The notes: generated by a model not told the origin, from the sequence alone. A DNA stretch of 64,000 nucleotides from CAZKYX01 sp964557125 (GCA_964557125.1 CAZKYX010000002.1:39036-103035); one strand, 5' to 3'. Positions 10,801 through 17,975 are shown, counted from the first letter of the stretch. Numbers and translations are program-made.

Positions 10801-12679
10801 ATGCGGCTGTTGCTGATTCTGAGGCCAATACAGCAAATTTGTCATCAATTTCTACAGCTCCTTGGCTGATGTTGCCAGTCGTACCAAGATTTATCAGCGG
10901 CTTTTCAAGATCAATTTTTCCCAGCCCATCAGGTATTAGGATAATATTTCCACCAGATGATGAATTAGTTGCCAAGACAAGCGGTTGTCCGGACAGCTTA
11001 AATTGACCTCCTGATGCGGTAAAAGTAGGAGCAGCACTTCCGCCGATTGTAAGATTTCCTGATGCATCTAAGGCCAAAACAACATTGGTGGTTGCAGCGG
11101 TTCCAGTAATAGGCGGAAGGCCTTGTAAGAATTCTGAGTTGGTAGCATAGGCAACTGTTGCTATTCTTTGCCGAGGGGTTAGCTCAGGTGTTGAGGCTAT
11201 AGTAACACCAAGCCATGTATTTATGTTGTCAGAGAATACCGTTGTTGGGATAACCGTACCATTTCCAAGAATTACTGAGAATATACCGTCTTGATCTGGT
11301 GTAACACTGGTGAGTACCTCCTGCCAGAGGAGTGCGGCTCCAGATGCGGAAGCATCATCGTAAATAGCAAAACGAATATTTGTCGAAGTTGTTATAGGAT
11401 TGTCTAAGTTATCAGTAAGCCTTCCTTGAAATGACAAAACACGAGGTGGAGCAACAGGTGCAGCGAAAGATGGCAGTATGTCTTTGTTACCAACAAGGTT
11501 TTGGTACAGTGCAATCCCCACCCCTGAGGCAAAGACTATCAATATTGCAAAATGAAGGTAGTGGGAAAATGTATAGGTATGATATTTTTTGTACCAATCT
11601 GGTCTGGTATGACGCATATGATGCCATATTCTTTTGTGAAAAGGGGAGCCTTGAAGCTGAATTGCTTGAGGTGCATAAAACTCTTTTTTAATATTGCGTA
11701 TTCCAAGTAGATCGTGAAGTTTTAACTTTCTTTGAAACTCTAAGACTTTTTTTGCGTTAAGGGTTTTTTGTGCAACGTTAAGAGGTAGCGTGTTAAGCGC
11801 CTTCTTGCCAGTTATCATAAGCGCTATTGCCTGCGCTGTTTTTTCTTCAAAAAGAAGATAGGGGAGAACAAGGGTTTTTTGAAGGAGTCTAAGGGGGGCA
11901 AATTTTGAATAAGAGATACTGACTGGTTCATTTACCGCTGCTGTTTTTGTTTTGATGTCAGATAGCGCTATGGTTGGCTCAACAGCTTCAAGTTTTGCTT
12001 CAACTGAGGACAGTATTATTTCTTGTGGAGAAATGAGATTTTGCTTGGTAGCAAATTCCAGATATCGTCTGAGAGAGGAGAGCTTGCGATTGATGGTTCT
12101 TGGAGCAGCTCCTTGGATATCAAGAAGTCTTTTTTTGTAACCATCCAATACCTCTTGGTTAATATGATAAAAATTTGCCTGCTTTGTTAATGGATTTTCA
12201 AGAGTTGGTAGGACTGCGGTTTCAAACCATCTGGCAAAATTTTGTATGTCATTGATATAGTTCTTTATAGTTAGATGCGATGAGCCAAAGACATAGAGGT
12301 AGTCTTTAAAATCTTGGATATGCCAGAGATCGGGTTGTAGGTTGTAGGTTGTAGGTTGTAGCAAGAAGGGATTTGCTTCAATTACCTTTTCTTTCACAAG
12401 CATTGTGCTCAGTTTGCGAATGGAGGATATGTGTCGGTTGATTGAACGTAGCGATATGCCTTCTTGCACAACTCCGTATTTGATAGCCCCACCTTGTGTC
12501 TGCTTGTAGAGCTGAATAGTATCCTCTGAAATGTCGGTTGGGCTAATTGTTCTTCCAGTTGTCCTTTCAAACCACTGAATAAAATGGCGAATATCAGAAA
12601 GATAATTTTTTAAGGTGATTGGTGATACCTTTTTCTTTTCTGAAAGTAGTTGTGATTTAAAGAATTCTAGTAGTTCCAT
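1868..12679 (-). CDS. giant membrane-anchored surface protein with two tyrosine-recombinase core-binding domains
   Basis: 3603 residues. Residues about 1-100 and 113-222 each resemble the SAM-like N-terminal core-binding domain of XerC/XerD-type recombinases (SPITLKNYLSDIRHFIQWFE; HLTIKNYINDIQNFARWFE; RSINRHISSIRKL; RTINRKLSSLRRYLEF). No recombinase catalytic domain follows. A basic linker leads to one membrane segment near 373-395 (HFAILIVFASGVGIALYQNL), giving an N-in, C-out topology. The exterior starts with a tail-fibre-like domain (VLSFQGRLTDNLDNP, about 410-520), then thousands of Ser/Thr/Gly/Asn-rich beta repeats: at least five copies of an SPINDTLDLLIG...AKFAVLNING unit, LVIVD-type propeller repeats at about 1326-1663, two NNYGxCFDCDGxWD modules, and a three-fold tandem repeat at about 2426-2573. 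The C-terminus (NKDIQFNYLIVN) is beta-rich. TATAAC lies 5 nt before the ATG. Probably an adhesin or stalk; the DNA-binding-like cytoplasmic end is odd. Confidence 0.9.
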   Translation of the reverse strand: MELLEFFKSQLLSEKKKVSPITLKNYLSDIRHFIQWFERTTGRTISPTDISEDTIQLYKQTQGGAIKYGVVQEGISLRSINRHISSIRKLSTMLVKEKVIEANPFLLQPTTYNLQPDLWHIQDFKDYLYVFGSSHLTIKNYINDIQNFARWFETAVLPTLENPLTKQANFYHINQEVLDGYKKRLLDIQGAAPRTINRKLSSLRRYLEFATKQNLISPQEIILSSVEAKLEAVEPTIALSDIKTKTAAVNEPVSISYSKFAPLRLLQKTLVLPYLLFEEKTAQAIALMITGKKALNTLPLNVAQKTLNAKKVLEFQRKLKLHDLLGIRNIKKEFYAPQAIQLQGSPFHKRIWHHMRHTRPDWYKKYHTYTFSHYLHFAILIVFASGVGIALYQNLVGNKDILPSFAAPVAPPRVLSFQGRLTDNLDNPITTSTNIRFAIYDDASASGAALLWQEVLTSVTPDQDGIFSVILGNGTVIPTTVFSDNINTWLGVTIASTPELTPRQRIATVAYATNSEFLQGLPPITGTAATTNVVLALDASGNLTIGGSAAPTFTASGGQFKLSGQPLVLATNSSSGGNIILIPDGLGKIDLEKPLINLGTTGNISQGAVEIDDKFAVLASESATAAFIVNNQSVGGDIFTASQGGTTKFVIDTNGNVAIGKRTANFTLDVAGTASISSTLSLGPSIQSDAGACAVATAGRMYYDGPANTYYYCNGTSWTQMGSGSGGSSFFRLTNGALSPINDTLDLLIGGVATSTAKIAFTGINTGGTPTASFSGNLSLQVPTGSAPSALFNVLNGGSLNFQTASTGQGDAGLISRLFIANDGRIGINTSSPFTKLALDVRGLTGTTGTASISARSSFASLLVDNAGIGDIIVASQAGRTVLRIDNNGNLIVGANGGGKITADIVDPYLVQNQKTSGITSLTFQTMGASNADFIFQNVSTELSRLTQAGQFQLPITGSTGGIVLGGDAQLFRGAANRIDLSSGDSFNLVSGGLLVGGSTIIDSSGNGTFATLNVTSGCTGCGASGPNSPFQVLSGTIVPVNSTVDFLLGSQATTSAKFAVLNINGSTVPTASVSAQNAGGQALVLGGDGSLQTTRNNTLSLGGSTTGNIALLPRNAGGYVGINTSSPLSTLDVNGTLRVTNTADATDYFTLSSGNTSTTLSRTTNGSILGSVTLDNAGTLTAENVTVSSILNVSSFTGQSGGIIYANASGQVYQAAAGTGTQCLLGGTTPTWGSCSAGGTDSPFTTNLGAIVPGNITQDFLLGAQSTTSAKFAVLNMNGTGPAIASISGNLIVMPQNGSGGNIGIGTINPTKKLTIAGGGLLITPHLSQVGTITEGAGATKLSGIQDVYISRSYAYVTGEDSLSIIDISDPTSPTEIGTITDGAGATELDQPTGVFVVGKYAYVVSYEDAALSIFDVSDPTSPTEVGTIKDGIGATKLYGARKVFVNNGYAYVTSDNEDALSIFDVTNPSSPTEVGTLTSSELDAAYGLYFANGYIYVTSLIDDSLSIIDVTNPASPNILSTIKDGVGATKLDGAISVYVEDDYAYVTGENSLSIIDISNPVSPMEIGTITDGIGATELNSPDEVYVSGKYAYVASTQDDSLTLIDISDPVSPTEAAVIKNGVGAINMNEVHQVFINKNFAYITSTDDTLSVIETSGVNAPSLATNVLSVSGDATLDNNLYISGSTFIDYYASSGAALSIQGANFKTGKILDLSGTFSPTTGGYTSAMDINITHSPTTTNDLFSSFNLTTNDSGTIANSDVLGINNRLNVTSNASNKDIIGIQNYIQNSSNLGDNLNGISSTLDITNSISTGERSATGIYSAVLANGGGDTNANIYLTGGYFHSAYSTDSDNTGATIDVIGLQAFVEGSLTTGGTIGLYGLMISEPNTSTTGNSTAFGIYLEPQTGADNNYGLCFDCDGSWDQNTVGSGIQFGTDANGVNLYRAANDTLRTDDNLSAGGFATISGNLTLEGVGRAVQSTDFNALTLGGTTTGDIILLPKDGIGTVSIPSTSTTGTVLSLAANSLTTGEAVDITTAITTNDTYGQLLDLNLTHTPTDDYGEFSGIDLSNNTSGSYEGTFFGIKNGLSLTGSSTNRNGYGIKNAVSTTSSSGTERLYGIYSSAVGAEDLSGSRNLTAIYGFASASSDGSGGTIVEKSIVGETSFWTTAATSTTVNMSALYALPDAPFILGGSPVVNSYGLNVQWEGFANTTGTTSQYSIYLDVPQGADNNYGICFDCDGTWDEINTTAAGIQFGTDANGVTLYRSASDTLKTDDAFNVAGNINLSSAGVASGLTGLTLASGPITLSASTGTGQCLIGGATASWGACGGGVAGSNWRLSSGALSPINDTLDLLVGSTSSSSAKFAVLNINGTATPVASVSATSGTDINKGIYLSGNGSIQSVRNNTLTIGGSTTGVTQLASQVIQFTGASQIIDTAVAGTLNFNTITNRPITTGTGLLTTGGNLSVNGSTTTLASTVINLTGNSPTIDLTHASTLSINTTTNRPITTGTGLTTLGGNLTVNGSTTSLASTTISLTGASPILNLTHASTLSINTTTNRPITTGTGLLTAGGDLTVAGATTTFSNAAAVLTTGTNLPLTITPNGSGDLILSSDFDTGVYVGASTNTPAALSVTGGIGSNAGFIINRVGLNNDIIAASSAGVTRFVVKNDGTASSAAGFAVDAAAGLQSTRNQTLVLGGSSTGDINIVPRNGSGVLNLQLSSTNGLRMNGTFGAAVTGGNTCISDVVNGIVTGTVACAGGGGGSSNWRITTNTGALSPINNTLDILIGAQATSSAKFSVLNINGSASPFASVSATLASGGSGNGISIGGDGTLQTVRNNTLVLGGTTTGDIWFKPANNLGSLFLTSNGKVNIGTLQSPTGSIFGGKLNVFSNDAGPVASFSGRTSYAALVVDQASGSGDLIAASRSGQNVFRVFNDGTVDVGPAATGKLNAGTVDPPYTIDGQGYATYMPSMVGVKEEYTGKVVLGYDNSVGGYAYKLDFNHFEYQSGHWVFNRIIDPDISNVSVLLSPNSQAKTWYKKDGANRTITLFADRPVEISYRLTAPRFDHDKWKTYTGVIKGHIAPPPTVNGSSANDNNIGADPYYNTLTINRESGQWVLKDVNNNNVNQMEAYGKVFVAQIKSGLVNTRELITDTFQASTASISTLTGNSFNFASGTISSLNSSMSNLGNATASSLNISTENISIAGISLKNYINQTVTQLLASGNFTSPVADSEQIRTNIISPTGNNGTIALNIESNNIKLKNTTTGKVVAQINDNGDASFSGTLSSEVALFESASISGSLATGSLTTNDATISGTLYANNIDGLDTRIANQLQNQQQASLSGNLASGNVDSLHVGNLTADYGIFEQGIVALGPATFTSLTAMEQISIGDSFVIGDNAINTLGADLEIQPLRQGGVNFLAGLVKIDTNGNMDIAGNLNVLGNIAAQNGVFNGILTANSIATNLISPLADNALVIARSPNSVIASGSAAISSDNLLDVRGSLSASGSGTFAKLNFNIVGQAHATSDLEATATGSAGFATLKKNKPELTIYNPNVTEDSLIYITPFGDTQNKVLYLLRQVPDSEFESGSFTVGVSGPVINKDIQFNYLIVN
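4960..5400 (-). repeat. tandem repeats inside the giant gene
   Basis: Three consecutive units of about 160 bp encode NRPITTGTGL...LTVNGSTT..LASTTISLTGASP...HASTLSINTTT. About 65 bp are identical at roughly 4990-5055 and 5155-5220, indicating recent duplication and a likely site of length variation. Confidence 0.8.
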
Positions 12680-13437
12680 GGGCAGTTATAGTATTAGTGT
12701 GAAAAGTGTTTTTGAGAGTTTTCATCTCCCGTGAAAAAGTTAACAAAAATGGGTGCGGTGGTATTCCCGAAAAAATAGTACTTAGCCTCAAAATTATACT
12801 GATTATATCGATTATACATAGCCTCATTCCAGATTAAAGAATATTTATTATGATGTCAAGGGCCTAGAGTAGTTAGATGATACTCATTGATATGCTTAGT
12901 ACTATTCATGAAAAAATATAGGCCAAAATATGCTCAATTTTCCCAATGTAAAAATATATTTAGTGACTTTCCACGGCTTTCGGGAATAAATATGTCAGAT
13001 TACGGTAATTCGGGGATACTATATCAAACTATAAAATAGTATCTTTTTTGGGGCTGATATAGTTAGACCTAATCATACAATATCAAGCGTTAATTAGGTG
13101 TAATTGCCATCAAATTCTGTAAATTGTTTTCACAGAGCAGGCTGAATGTCGATAAAAAAATAACTATTGGTTTTTGTGATGTCTTGTTATGAAAAGAAAA
13201 CCGTCCATATTTAATAAATATCGGCCTTTATTTATCAGTAGCCATTTGTGAGTGATTTTAATTGGCATATATGCTTTGGACTGCTATAACAATCTAATCG
13301 CGGATATTTACTGAGAGAGACTGAAAAAGTGTAGAACTATAGTAAATATATTTATCTTTTTAGGGGTTTTGTATATACGATACATACAAAAATAACTTAG
13401 TTACTATGAGTTAACAAAATGTGGTAATTGATAGGAG
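12680..13437. other. AT-rich intergenic region upstream of the giant gene
   Basis: 758 bp without a credible gene on either strand. Near its 5' end (minus strand) TATAAC precedes the giant gene by 5 nt. It contains TTTGGACTGCTATAACAATC (13275-13294) followed by TAATC, which nearly matches TTTGGATTGATATAACGGTC plus TAATC at 14684-14708, upstream of the next surface gene; GATATAGTTAGACCTAATC near 13066 is a looser third copy. A shared regulatory element is possible. Confidence 0.5.
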
Positions 13438-14415
13438 TTAGATTTTTCTCTTAACTTTGAGATAGATGCTGATACCTACAAATATCAAGATGATAAGCAC
13501 AAAATAGAGATACGTTGGAAAGGCAAAAAATGAAGTTGAGGCTGTAGTTGTACTGTTTTCATCGAGTTGAATAGCAACGGTTGCTTTATAGTACCCAAGC
13601 AGGAAATTCTCAGGCCAGAAGACGATTGGATTGGCTACTTTTACTTTTGCAACTTCTGAAAGATATTTTTCATTTGTACCTACCTGATTTGCATCAACAA
13701 GATATCTTTCCGAATTGGCAAGTACATACTGTGGAAGAATTTTTATGTTCGCTATCTTTTTACCAAATAGATTTTTTATAGTTATTGAACCTGTTGGGAC
13801 AATCAGATGTGGGCTATCATTTTGCAAAAGTAGGTTGAAAGGTACTGGTCCTGAAGAAAAGAAAGGTTTTGTTTTGAATTCTGAAATAATGCCGCTTGAG
13901 GATAGCTTGGGTCCAATTGAGACGAGAATATTTGTTCCAATGCCTGCAGGTATTTGACTTGCATTCGTATCGCTGAGCTCAATACCTTCAGAAAGAAATA
14001 CAAGTGAAAAGTAATAATCGCCAGCAGGATCTCCTTTGTCCAAATTTATATTTATCGTAAGGTCTCGAGTTTCATTTGGGGCCAAGGTAAGCCTATTAAT
14101 TTTTTTCCCGTTATCGAGTATTTGAATCTTTCTTTTAATAGCTTGAGGTAGACTATCTTCATTGTCAGGCAAATACTCAATAGTCCCATTCTTTTCATCA
14201 GTCATTTTGATGGGTAGCAGTTGTATTTTGAGCTCAGCAGGAAGATCCTCAAAGTTTTGGATAGCTACGGTTGTTTCAGGTGAGGATGGGGGGGTAGCTT
14301 GAATTTCAATAACTGACGGGAATATACCAAGAGAGAGTGCTTCAGCACTGATAGGTTTTGTAGACAATTTGGAAAGGAAGAGTAGTAGTATTAAGAAAAT
14401 CACTAGTTTTTTCAT
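13438..14415 (-). CDS. membrane-anchored WxL-interacting-like (DUF916-like) surface protein
   Basis: 325 residues. Signal peptide (KKLVIFLILLLFLSKLSTKP), an extracellular Ig-like region, a central PAGDYYFSLVFLSEGIE segment that resembles the PGGYY-A-V motif of DUF916/WxL-interacting proteins, a second Ig-like domain (SGSITIKNLFGKKIANIKIL-like), and a C-terminal membrane anchor (YLYFVLIILIFVGISIYLKV) with a basic tail KRKI. It is a divergent paralogue of the protein at 41374-42357 (shared features: IxVKNLFG, Gxx-GxYxxxVxxxY, same anchor position). In Firmicutes such proteins hold WxL proteins on the wall; here it sits next to a secreted protein (14798-15595) that could be the partner. TATAGT lies 10 nt before the ATG. 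Family call by resemblance only. Confidence 0.65.
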   Translation of the reverse strand: MKKLVIFLILLLFLSKLSTKPISAEALSLGIFPSVIEIQATPPSSPETTVAIQNFEDLPAELKIQLLPIKMTDEKNGTIEYLPDNEDSLPQAIKRKIQILDNGKKINRLTLAPNETRDLTININLDKGDPAGDYYFSLVFLSEGIELSDTNASQIPAGIGTNILVSIGPKLSSSGIISEFKTKPFFSSGPVPFNLLLQNDSPHLIVPTGSITIKNLFGKKIANIKILPQYVLANSERYLVDANQVGTNEKYLSEVAKVKVANPIVFWPENFLLGYYKATVAIQLDENSTTTASTSFFAFPTYLYFVLIILIFVGISIYLKVKRKI

Positions 14416-14797
14416 AGATATCTCTACTATAGCATTTTCGAAAGTCTCATTCAGGATGTGTTTGCGGTATTAAATCATTTGAAGTCAATTTTCTAGTATT
14501 TTTCAGTAAATGCGGTAAATCAATGGATAAATGAGGGGATTGTTTCATGAAAAAGAGAGACGAGATTTACAAAAATCTTGCCAAAATTGGCAATACATCA
14601 AAGTATATCAATATTTAAGTGCCTATACTATACCTCTAAATGGCAATTAAAATACGCGAGTGATAACCTTTCAAAATAGCACTTTGGATTGATATAACGG
14701 TCTAATCTTGTTTTGGATAAAAGAGAGTAGAGAAGTTGTACGAGTGATTATACAGGGTAGAAATGATGTTCCTTTTGGGAATCTAGCTTCAAAAATA
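14416..14797. other. AT-rich intergenic region upstream of the WxL-interacting-like gene
   Basis: 382 bp, no gene seen. Holds TTTGGATTGATATAACGGTC (14684-14703), the near copy of the element upstream of the giant gene. Confidence 0.5.
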
Positions 14798-15595
14798 CTA
14801 TATCGAGGGTATAGCTATAAACATTATATTATTTTGGTATTGTCCAGCTGCTTGTGAGCTTGATACGTTGGCTTTGTACGTAATTTGTGTTTGTCTCCCA
14901 CGCCCAACATTAGTGCTGGACATAACGGTTTGGGATAGCTCAGCAGATTCACTTGAGGCAAACTGCTTATAAAAGGTTGAGGTCGCAAAGGCAGCAGGGC
15001 AGTCAGTACCGACAATATCATCGCATCGGTAGCCAAAGCCATAGGTAAGTGCACTAGTCCAAGCTGAGGCTGTTGTATGCGTGCAGGTTCCTGAATCACA
15101 GGTTGTATCAGGGATATCAACTCCGGTTGAATTCATTCTAAGCGGATGATTTTCATTTGCTAGAATTTGATAGCCAGCAGCAGAGCCGTTATTTACCGTA
15201 AGGGTATTTGTGCGTGTGACTGGAGTGCCTGGAGCGAGTACCCCAAAATCAATAAATAACGACGATATTGAGAAGGCAAAGGCTATTCTGGAGTTAACAT
15301 ACTGAAACCCAGCTCTGACCGTGTAATTGGCCCCAGTATAGAGGCCTGGGGCTATTTGTCCAACGGTAATGCCAAGGCCATATTGAGAATTGGCGGCTTT
15401 TCCTGCAGCGGTATTCAAGTTCCCAAAGTGAATAGTGTAGTTACTGTTAGACATGGTCTCGGCATCAATAGTCCGAGCCCAAAATATCAAAAAAAGGGCA
15501 ATGTTAAGCATTAAGAAAGGCAAAGAATATCGAGGTTTGAATATCGAATATCGTATATTGTATATTGATTGTAGGATAGTGAATTTTGAGTTCAT
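14798..15595 (-). CDS. secreted beta-rich protein, WxL-like candidate
   Basis: 265 residues. The predicted secretion signal is unusual: a 26-residue extension (SKFTILQSIYNIRYSIFKPR) precedes the hydrophobic core LPFLMLNIALFLIFWARTID, and that extension is the translation of the dispersed repeat TATCGAATATCGTATATTG. After cleavage near DAETM, a SNYTIHFGNLNTAAGKAANS domain is followed by a beta-sandwich (FGVLAPGTPVTRTNTLTVNN) with Cys pairs (CDSGTC, YRCDDIVGTDCP), ending AAGQYQNNIMFIAIPSI. That ending parallels PPGEYRTVVTYVATPAF in the paralogues at 39859 and 42468 and the end of WxL domains. ATG overlaps the stop of the upstream gene (ATGA), so translation is probably coupled. Confidence 0.7.
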   Translation of the reverse strand: MNSKFTILQSIYNIRYSIFKPRYSLPFLMLNIALFLIFWARTIDAETMSNSNYTIHFGNLNTAAGKAANSQYGLGITVGQIAPGLYTGANYTVRAGFQYVNSRIAFAFSISSLFIDFGVLAPGTPVTRTNTLTVNNGSAAGYQILANENHPLRMNSTGVDIPDTTCDSGTCTHTTASAWTSALTYGFGYRCDDIVGTDCPAAFATSTFYKQFASSESAELSQTVMSSTNVGRGRQTQITYKANVSSSQAAGQYQNNIMFIAIPSI

Positions 15596-15969
15596 ATGAA
15601 GGATTTGGTTTTTTTGATTATTCCTTGAAGAAGTTTGGACACAATGATTTGCTGCTGAATAATTTCTTCATAGTCCTTTGAGCTTATATAAGTTAAATCT
15701 CTACATATTAGAAGCTGATTCTGGATTTCATTAACTGACCCGAAGGCTAGATAATAAAAGTAAACCTTGTCCTTATATGTTTTTCTGCCGAAACCCTCAG
15801 CTATATTATTCGTAATAGATGTAACTGCGCGTTTCATTTGATCCGTTAATGAGTATAATTCTTCTTTAGGTAAGCTTCTGGTTAGCCTATAAATCATTAA
15901 TACAAGCGTGTGTCCCTCCTGCCAGACATGTAGGTCAGTGAAGGAAGATATGCTTTTCTTTACTTCCAT
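15592..15969 (-). CDS. four-helix bundle protein (S23 / 23S rRNA IVS family)
   Basis: 125 residues, typical family length. Hallmarks are FTDLHVWQEGHTLVLMIYRL near the start, PKEELYSLTDQMKRAVTSIT followed by NNIAEGFGRKT, then FYYLAFGSVNEIQNQLLICR. The family is common in environmental bacteria, originally found in 23S rRNA intervening sequences; its function is not established. It overlaps the downstream secreted-protein gene by 4 nt, probably in one transcript with it. Confidence 0.9.
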   Translation of the reverse strand: MEVKKSISSFTDLHVWQEGHTLVLMIYRLTRSLPKEELYSLTDQMKRAVTSITNNIAEGFGRKTYKDKVYFYYLAFGSVNEIQNQLLICRDLTYISSKDYEEIIQQQIIVSKLLQGIIKKTKSFI

Positions 15970-15992
15970 ATTCGATATTCAATATTCTAAAA

Positions 15993-16601
15993 TCACTTCT
16001 CTGCTTCATCATGCAGAGAAGAGGCTTCTTCGATGATTTCATCAATAGCTTCAATTTCTTCCTGTTCTCTCTGATTGCCATCTTCTCGCAGAGCTGTAGC
16101 TTCAGTGATAATATCATCTGTTTTAGCTTCAATTTTATCAGTCAACAAGCTTCTTCGCTCATACTCTCGGCCAAAAAAGTAGGCAATTGGGCCTATGAGG
16201 ACAAGGGAGCCCAGCTTTATAAAGTTCTCAGTGGTTTTAGCTTCAAAAGCTTCCGGTATAAAGTAGAGTATAATCCCGAGAAGAAAAATGAGACTTGAGG
16301 TAGGACGGGCGAGAAATGAGATGCCAAAGAGTACAAAGTAGAGAAAAAAGAAGAGCGGCGATGAAAGACCATTCGTTGAGCTCACAATCAGAAGAACAAC
16401 GCTGACAAGCCCAAAAACCTCGGGCAGTGAGCCTGTGAAAAGTTGTTCCCGAGTTTTTGAGCGCTTGGTGAGCGTGATGTAGATAATAGAGAAAACGATA
16501 AGAATTGCTAGAATATAGCTTGAGTATTCAAGAAGCGGACTGTTGTTGATGATATATACCATCAAAACAGCTGAGAGGATAGTGATGGATTCGATGAGCA
16601 T
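15993..16601 (-). CDS. multi-pass membrane protein with acidic helical tail
   Basis: About 202 residues. Five or six hydrophobic segments (ITILSAVLMVYIINN, YILAILIVFSIIYITL, VFGLVSVVLLIVSS, PLFFFLYFVLFGISFL, LIFLLGIILYFIPEAF, LGSLVLIGPIAYFFG) are followed by a charged, probably coiled-coil tail of about 50 residues rich in Glu and Asp. It resembles the membrane sensor part of histidine kinases but has no kinase domain. I chose ATG at 16601, not the TTG six codons upstream, because an extended -10 (TGGTATAC) ends about 10 nt before this ATG. Function unknown. Confidence 0.7.
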   Translation of the reverse strand: MLIESITILSAVLMVYIINNSPLLEYSSYILAILIVFSIIYITLTKRSKTREQLFTGSLPEVFGLVSVVLLIVSSTNGLSSPLFFFLYFVLFGISFLARPTSSLIFLLGIILYFIPEAFEAKTTENFIKLGSLVLIGPIAYFFGREYERRSLLTDKIEAKTDDIITEATALREDGNQREQEEIEAIDEIIEEASSLHDEAEK

Positions 16602-16970
16602 ATATTTATCGTATACCAAATTGATTTATGCTTCAAGTTTGATTTTTTTGTACTTTCGTTCCGTCGAAAGTACCAAAGCCTCTCGCCAAAGAGCGTTTTG
16701 AACGCTCATTTCTTCCATCACTCACTGAAAATCGGACTCATACTTCATAAAATCAGTATTCGCCTGTCCATTTTCCGAGCGTTCATTCAGTCAGAATTTC
16801 GAGTTCAAATTCGCAATTGGCGATATACAAGGAGGATACTTATTCTTAGTCATGCTGAACTTGTTTCAGCATCTATATATGATCTTGAAATGAAAAGTTT
16901 CAAGACTCGTCAGCAGGAAGATTCAGAATGGCAATTTTGAGGTAAATATAAAGATTTTAGAGTGTGGTGC
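16602..16970. other. intergenic region with dispersed repeats
   Basis: No credible gene. Contains the inverted repeat ACTTTCGTTCCGTCGAAAGT near 16652-16671 and a GTCATGCTGAACTTGTTTCA-type dispersed repeat near 16850-16870. Confidence 0.5.
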
Positions 16971-17012
16971 CCCACCGTTCTGTAATAAGAACGGTGGGAC
17001 GGGTACGTAGGA
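16971..17012 (-). terminator. U1 trailer segment and 3' hairpin
   Basis: Just past the last stop of U1, TACGTAGGA (17004-17012, plus strand) is the exact reverse complement of TCCTACGTA in the U1 leader (18243-18251). It is followed by a hairpin with stem CCCACCGTTCT / AGAACGGTGGG (16971-16998). No strong T-run follows. Confidence 0.6.
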
Positions 17013-17014
17013 TT

Positions 17015-17233
17015 TCAGGTGGGGAGAATTTTTTCTTCCTCAAGCCATCTGTCGATGGCTTTGGTTGCGGGTTCAAGAACAGAATCAAGTTCTGCCCAAG
17101 CATCACTTACAGCTTGAGCAGTAACTCTTGTAATTGCGACTTGGATCATGTGTTCCGCTTCAGCTTCATCCAGCTTTATGTGCGCCCGGACCATTGCCTC
17201 TTCTGTGACCTTAACGTAATCTGGTTTTTCCAT
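17015..17233 (-). CDS. small helical protein, unit U1, last gene
   Basis: 72 residues, not recognised. Soluble, strongly helical and acidic (DEAEAEHMIQVAITRVTAQA), with no Cys and no membrane segment. GGAG lies 7 nt before the ATG, a clear Shine-Dalgarno site. Fourth gene of U1; its stop is followed within 3 nt by the U1 trailer segment. Confidence 0.75.
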   Translation of the reverse strand: MEKPDYVKVTEEAMVRAHIKLDEAEAEHMIQVAITRVTAQAVSDAWAELDSVLEPATKAIDRWLEEEKILPT

Positions 17234-17271
17234 GTAACCTCTCCTTAGTTAGTCGGGTTTTCCTTTTTGAG

Positions 17272-17730
17272 TTAGAGCTTGGATTTCAGGTTCAACTTTG
17301 AGAAACCTTCTTCGGACATGCAAACATGGAGGGCATATAGCCATAACCAAGAAGAGCCGTCTACATACAGCCTTGGAAATTCCAAAACATCTTGGTCGGG
17401 AGTATCCATAAACCGTACTTTTTCAAGCGGGACTCCGGGCATATGAATGAGGATTTTCTTCCTCAAACCCGGTTCAAAGGAATTGACTTGAGGTTGTGGT
17501 TCTTTCAAGAAAAGCAGAAAGGCATATCTGCCAAAATAAAAGCCGTCCAGATGCGGACGACGATGGGTGCTTTTGACTTTTACCCCTTTTTCAGCTAAAT
17601 CGGATACGAACACCTTGATATTCTTTCGGGCGTCCTCCTCGGTTGTATCAGGGATATCTGCTGTTCCGGGACTTAGGATAAGTATCCCGGACTGGTTACC
17701 TTTCTTCAGTACTAAAACGTCTTTAGACAT
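17272..17730 (-). CDS. hypothetical protein, unit U1
   Basis: 152 residues, not recognised. Mixed alpha/beta with many aromatic residues near the C-terminus (DGSSWLWLYALHVCMSEEGF). No signal peptide. Shine-Dalgarno GAGGAAAC directly precedes the ATG. Third gene of U1, 23 nt after the small membrane protein gene. Base composition is more GC-rich than the neighbouring housekeeping genes, as in most U-unit genes. Confidence 0.75.
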   Translation of the reverse strand: MSKDVLVLKKGNQSGILILSPGTADIPDTTEEDARKNIKVFVSDLAEKGVKVKSTHRRPHLDGFYFGRYAFLLFLKEPQPQVNSFEPGLRKKILIHMPGVPLEKVRFMDTPDQDVLEFPRLYVDGSSWLWLYALHVCMSEEGFSKLNLKSKL

Positions 17731-17753
17731 TGTTTCCTCGTGTTCTTCTGAAC

Positions 17754-17975
17754 TTAAGCGGCTCTTGCAGCTGCTTTCTTTTGGCGGCGATTGCGTCGCC
17801 AGTCACCAAAGCTCATATAGGCAATAAAGCCTGAGCTGGTGAGTGCGCTTACAAAAGTGCTTCCGAGTCCAGGGCCAATAAATGGAATCGGCCAGAGAAG
17901 TGCTTGAACACCCACGGTTACAACTGCAACCTTAGTGCTGAATTGCAGAGCCCCTTCGCCAAGCTTTTCTTTCAT
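17754..17975 (-). CDS. small membrane protein with basic tail, unit U1
   Basis: 73 residues. One long or two short hydrophobic helices (VAVVTVGVQALLWPIPFIGP; FVSALTSSGFIAYMSF) and a strongly basic C-terminus DWRRNRRQKKAAARAA that could bind nucleic acid or membrane lipid. Shine-Dalgarno AAGGAG 6 nt before the ATG. Second gene of U1. Function unknown. Confidence 0.75.
   Translation of the reverse strand: MKEKLGEGALQFSTKVAVVTVGVQALLWPIPFIGPGLGSTFVSALTSSGFIAYMSFGDWRRNRRQKKAAARAA

Noticed and set aside
1868..12679. Giant gene as an active integrase
   Set aside because: Only SAM-like core-binding domains are seen; no catalytic Arg-His-x-x-Arg-Tyr domain follows, and a membrane helix comes next.
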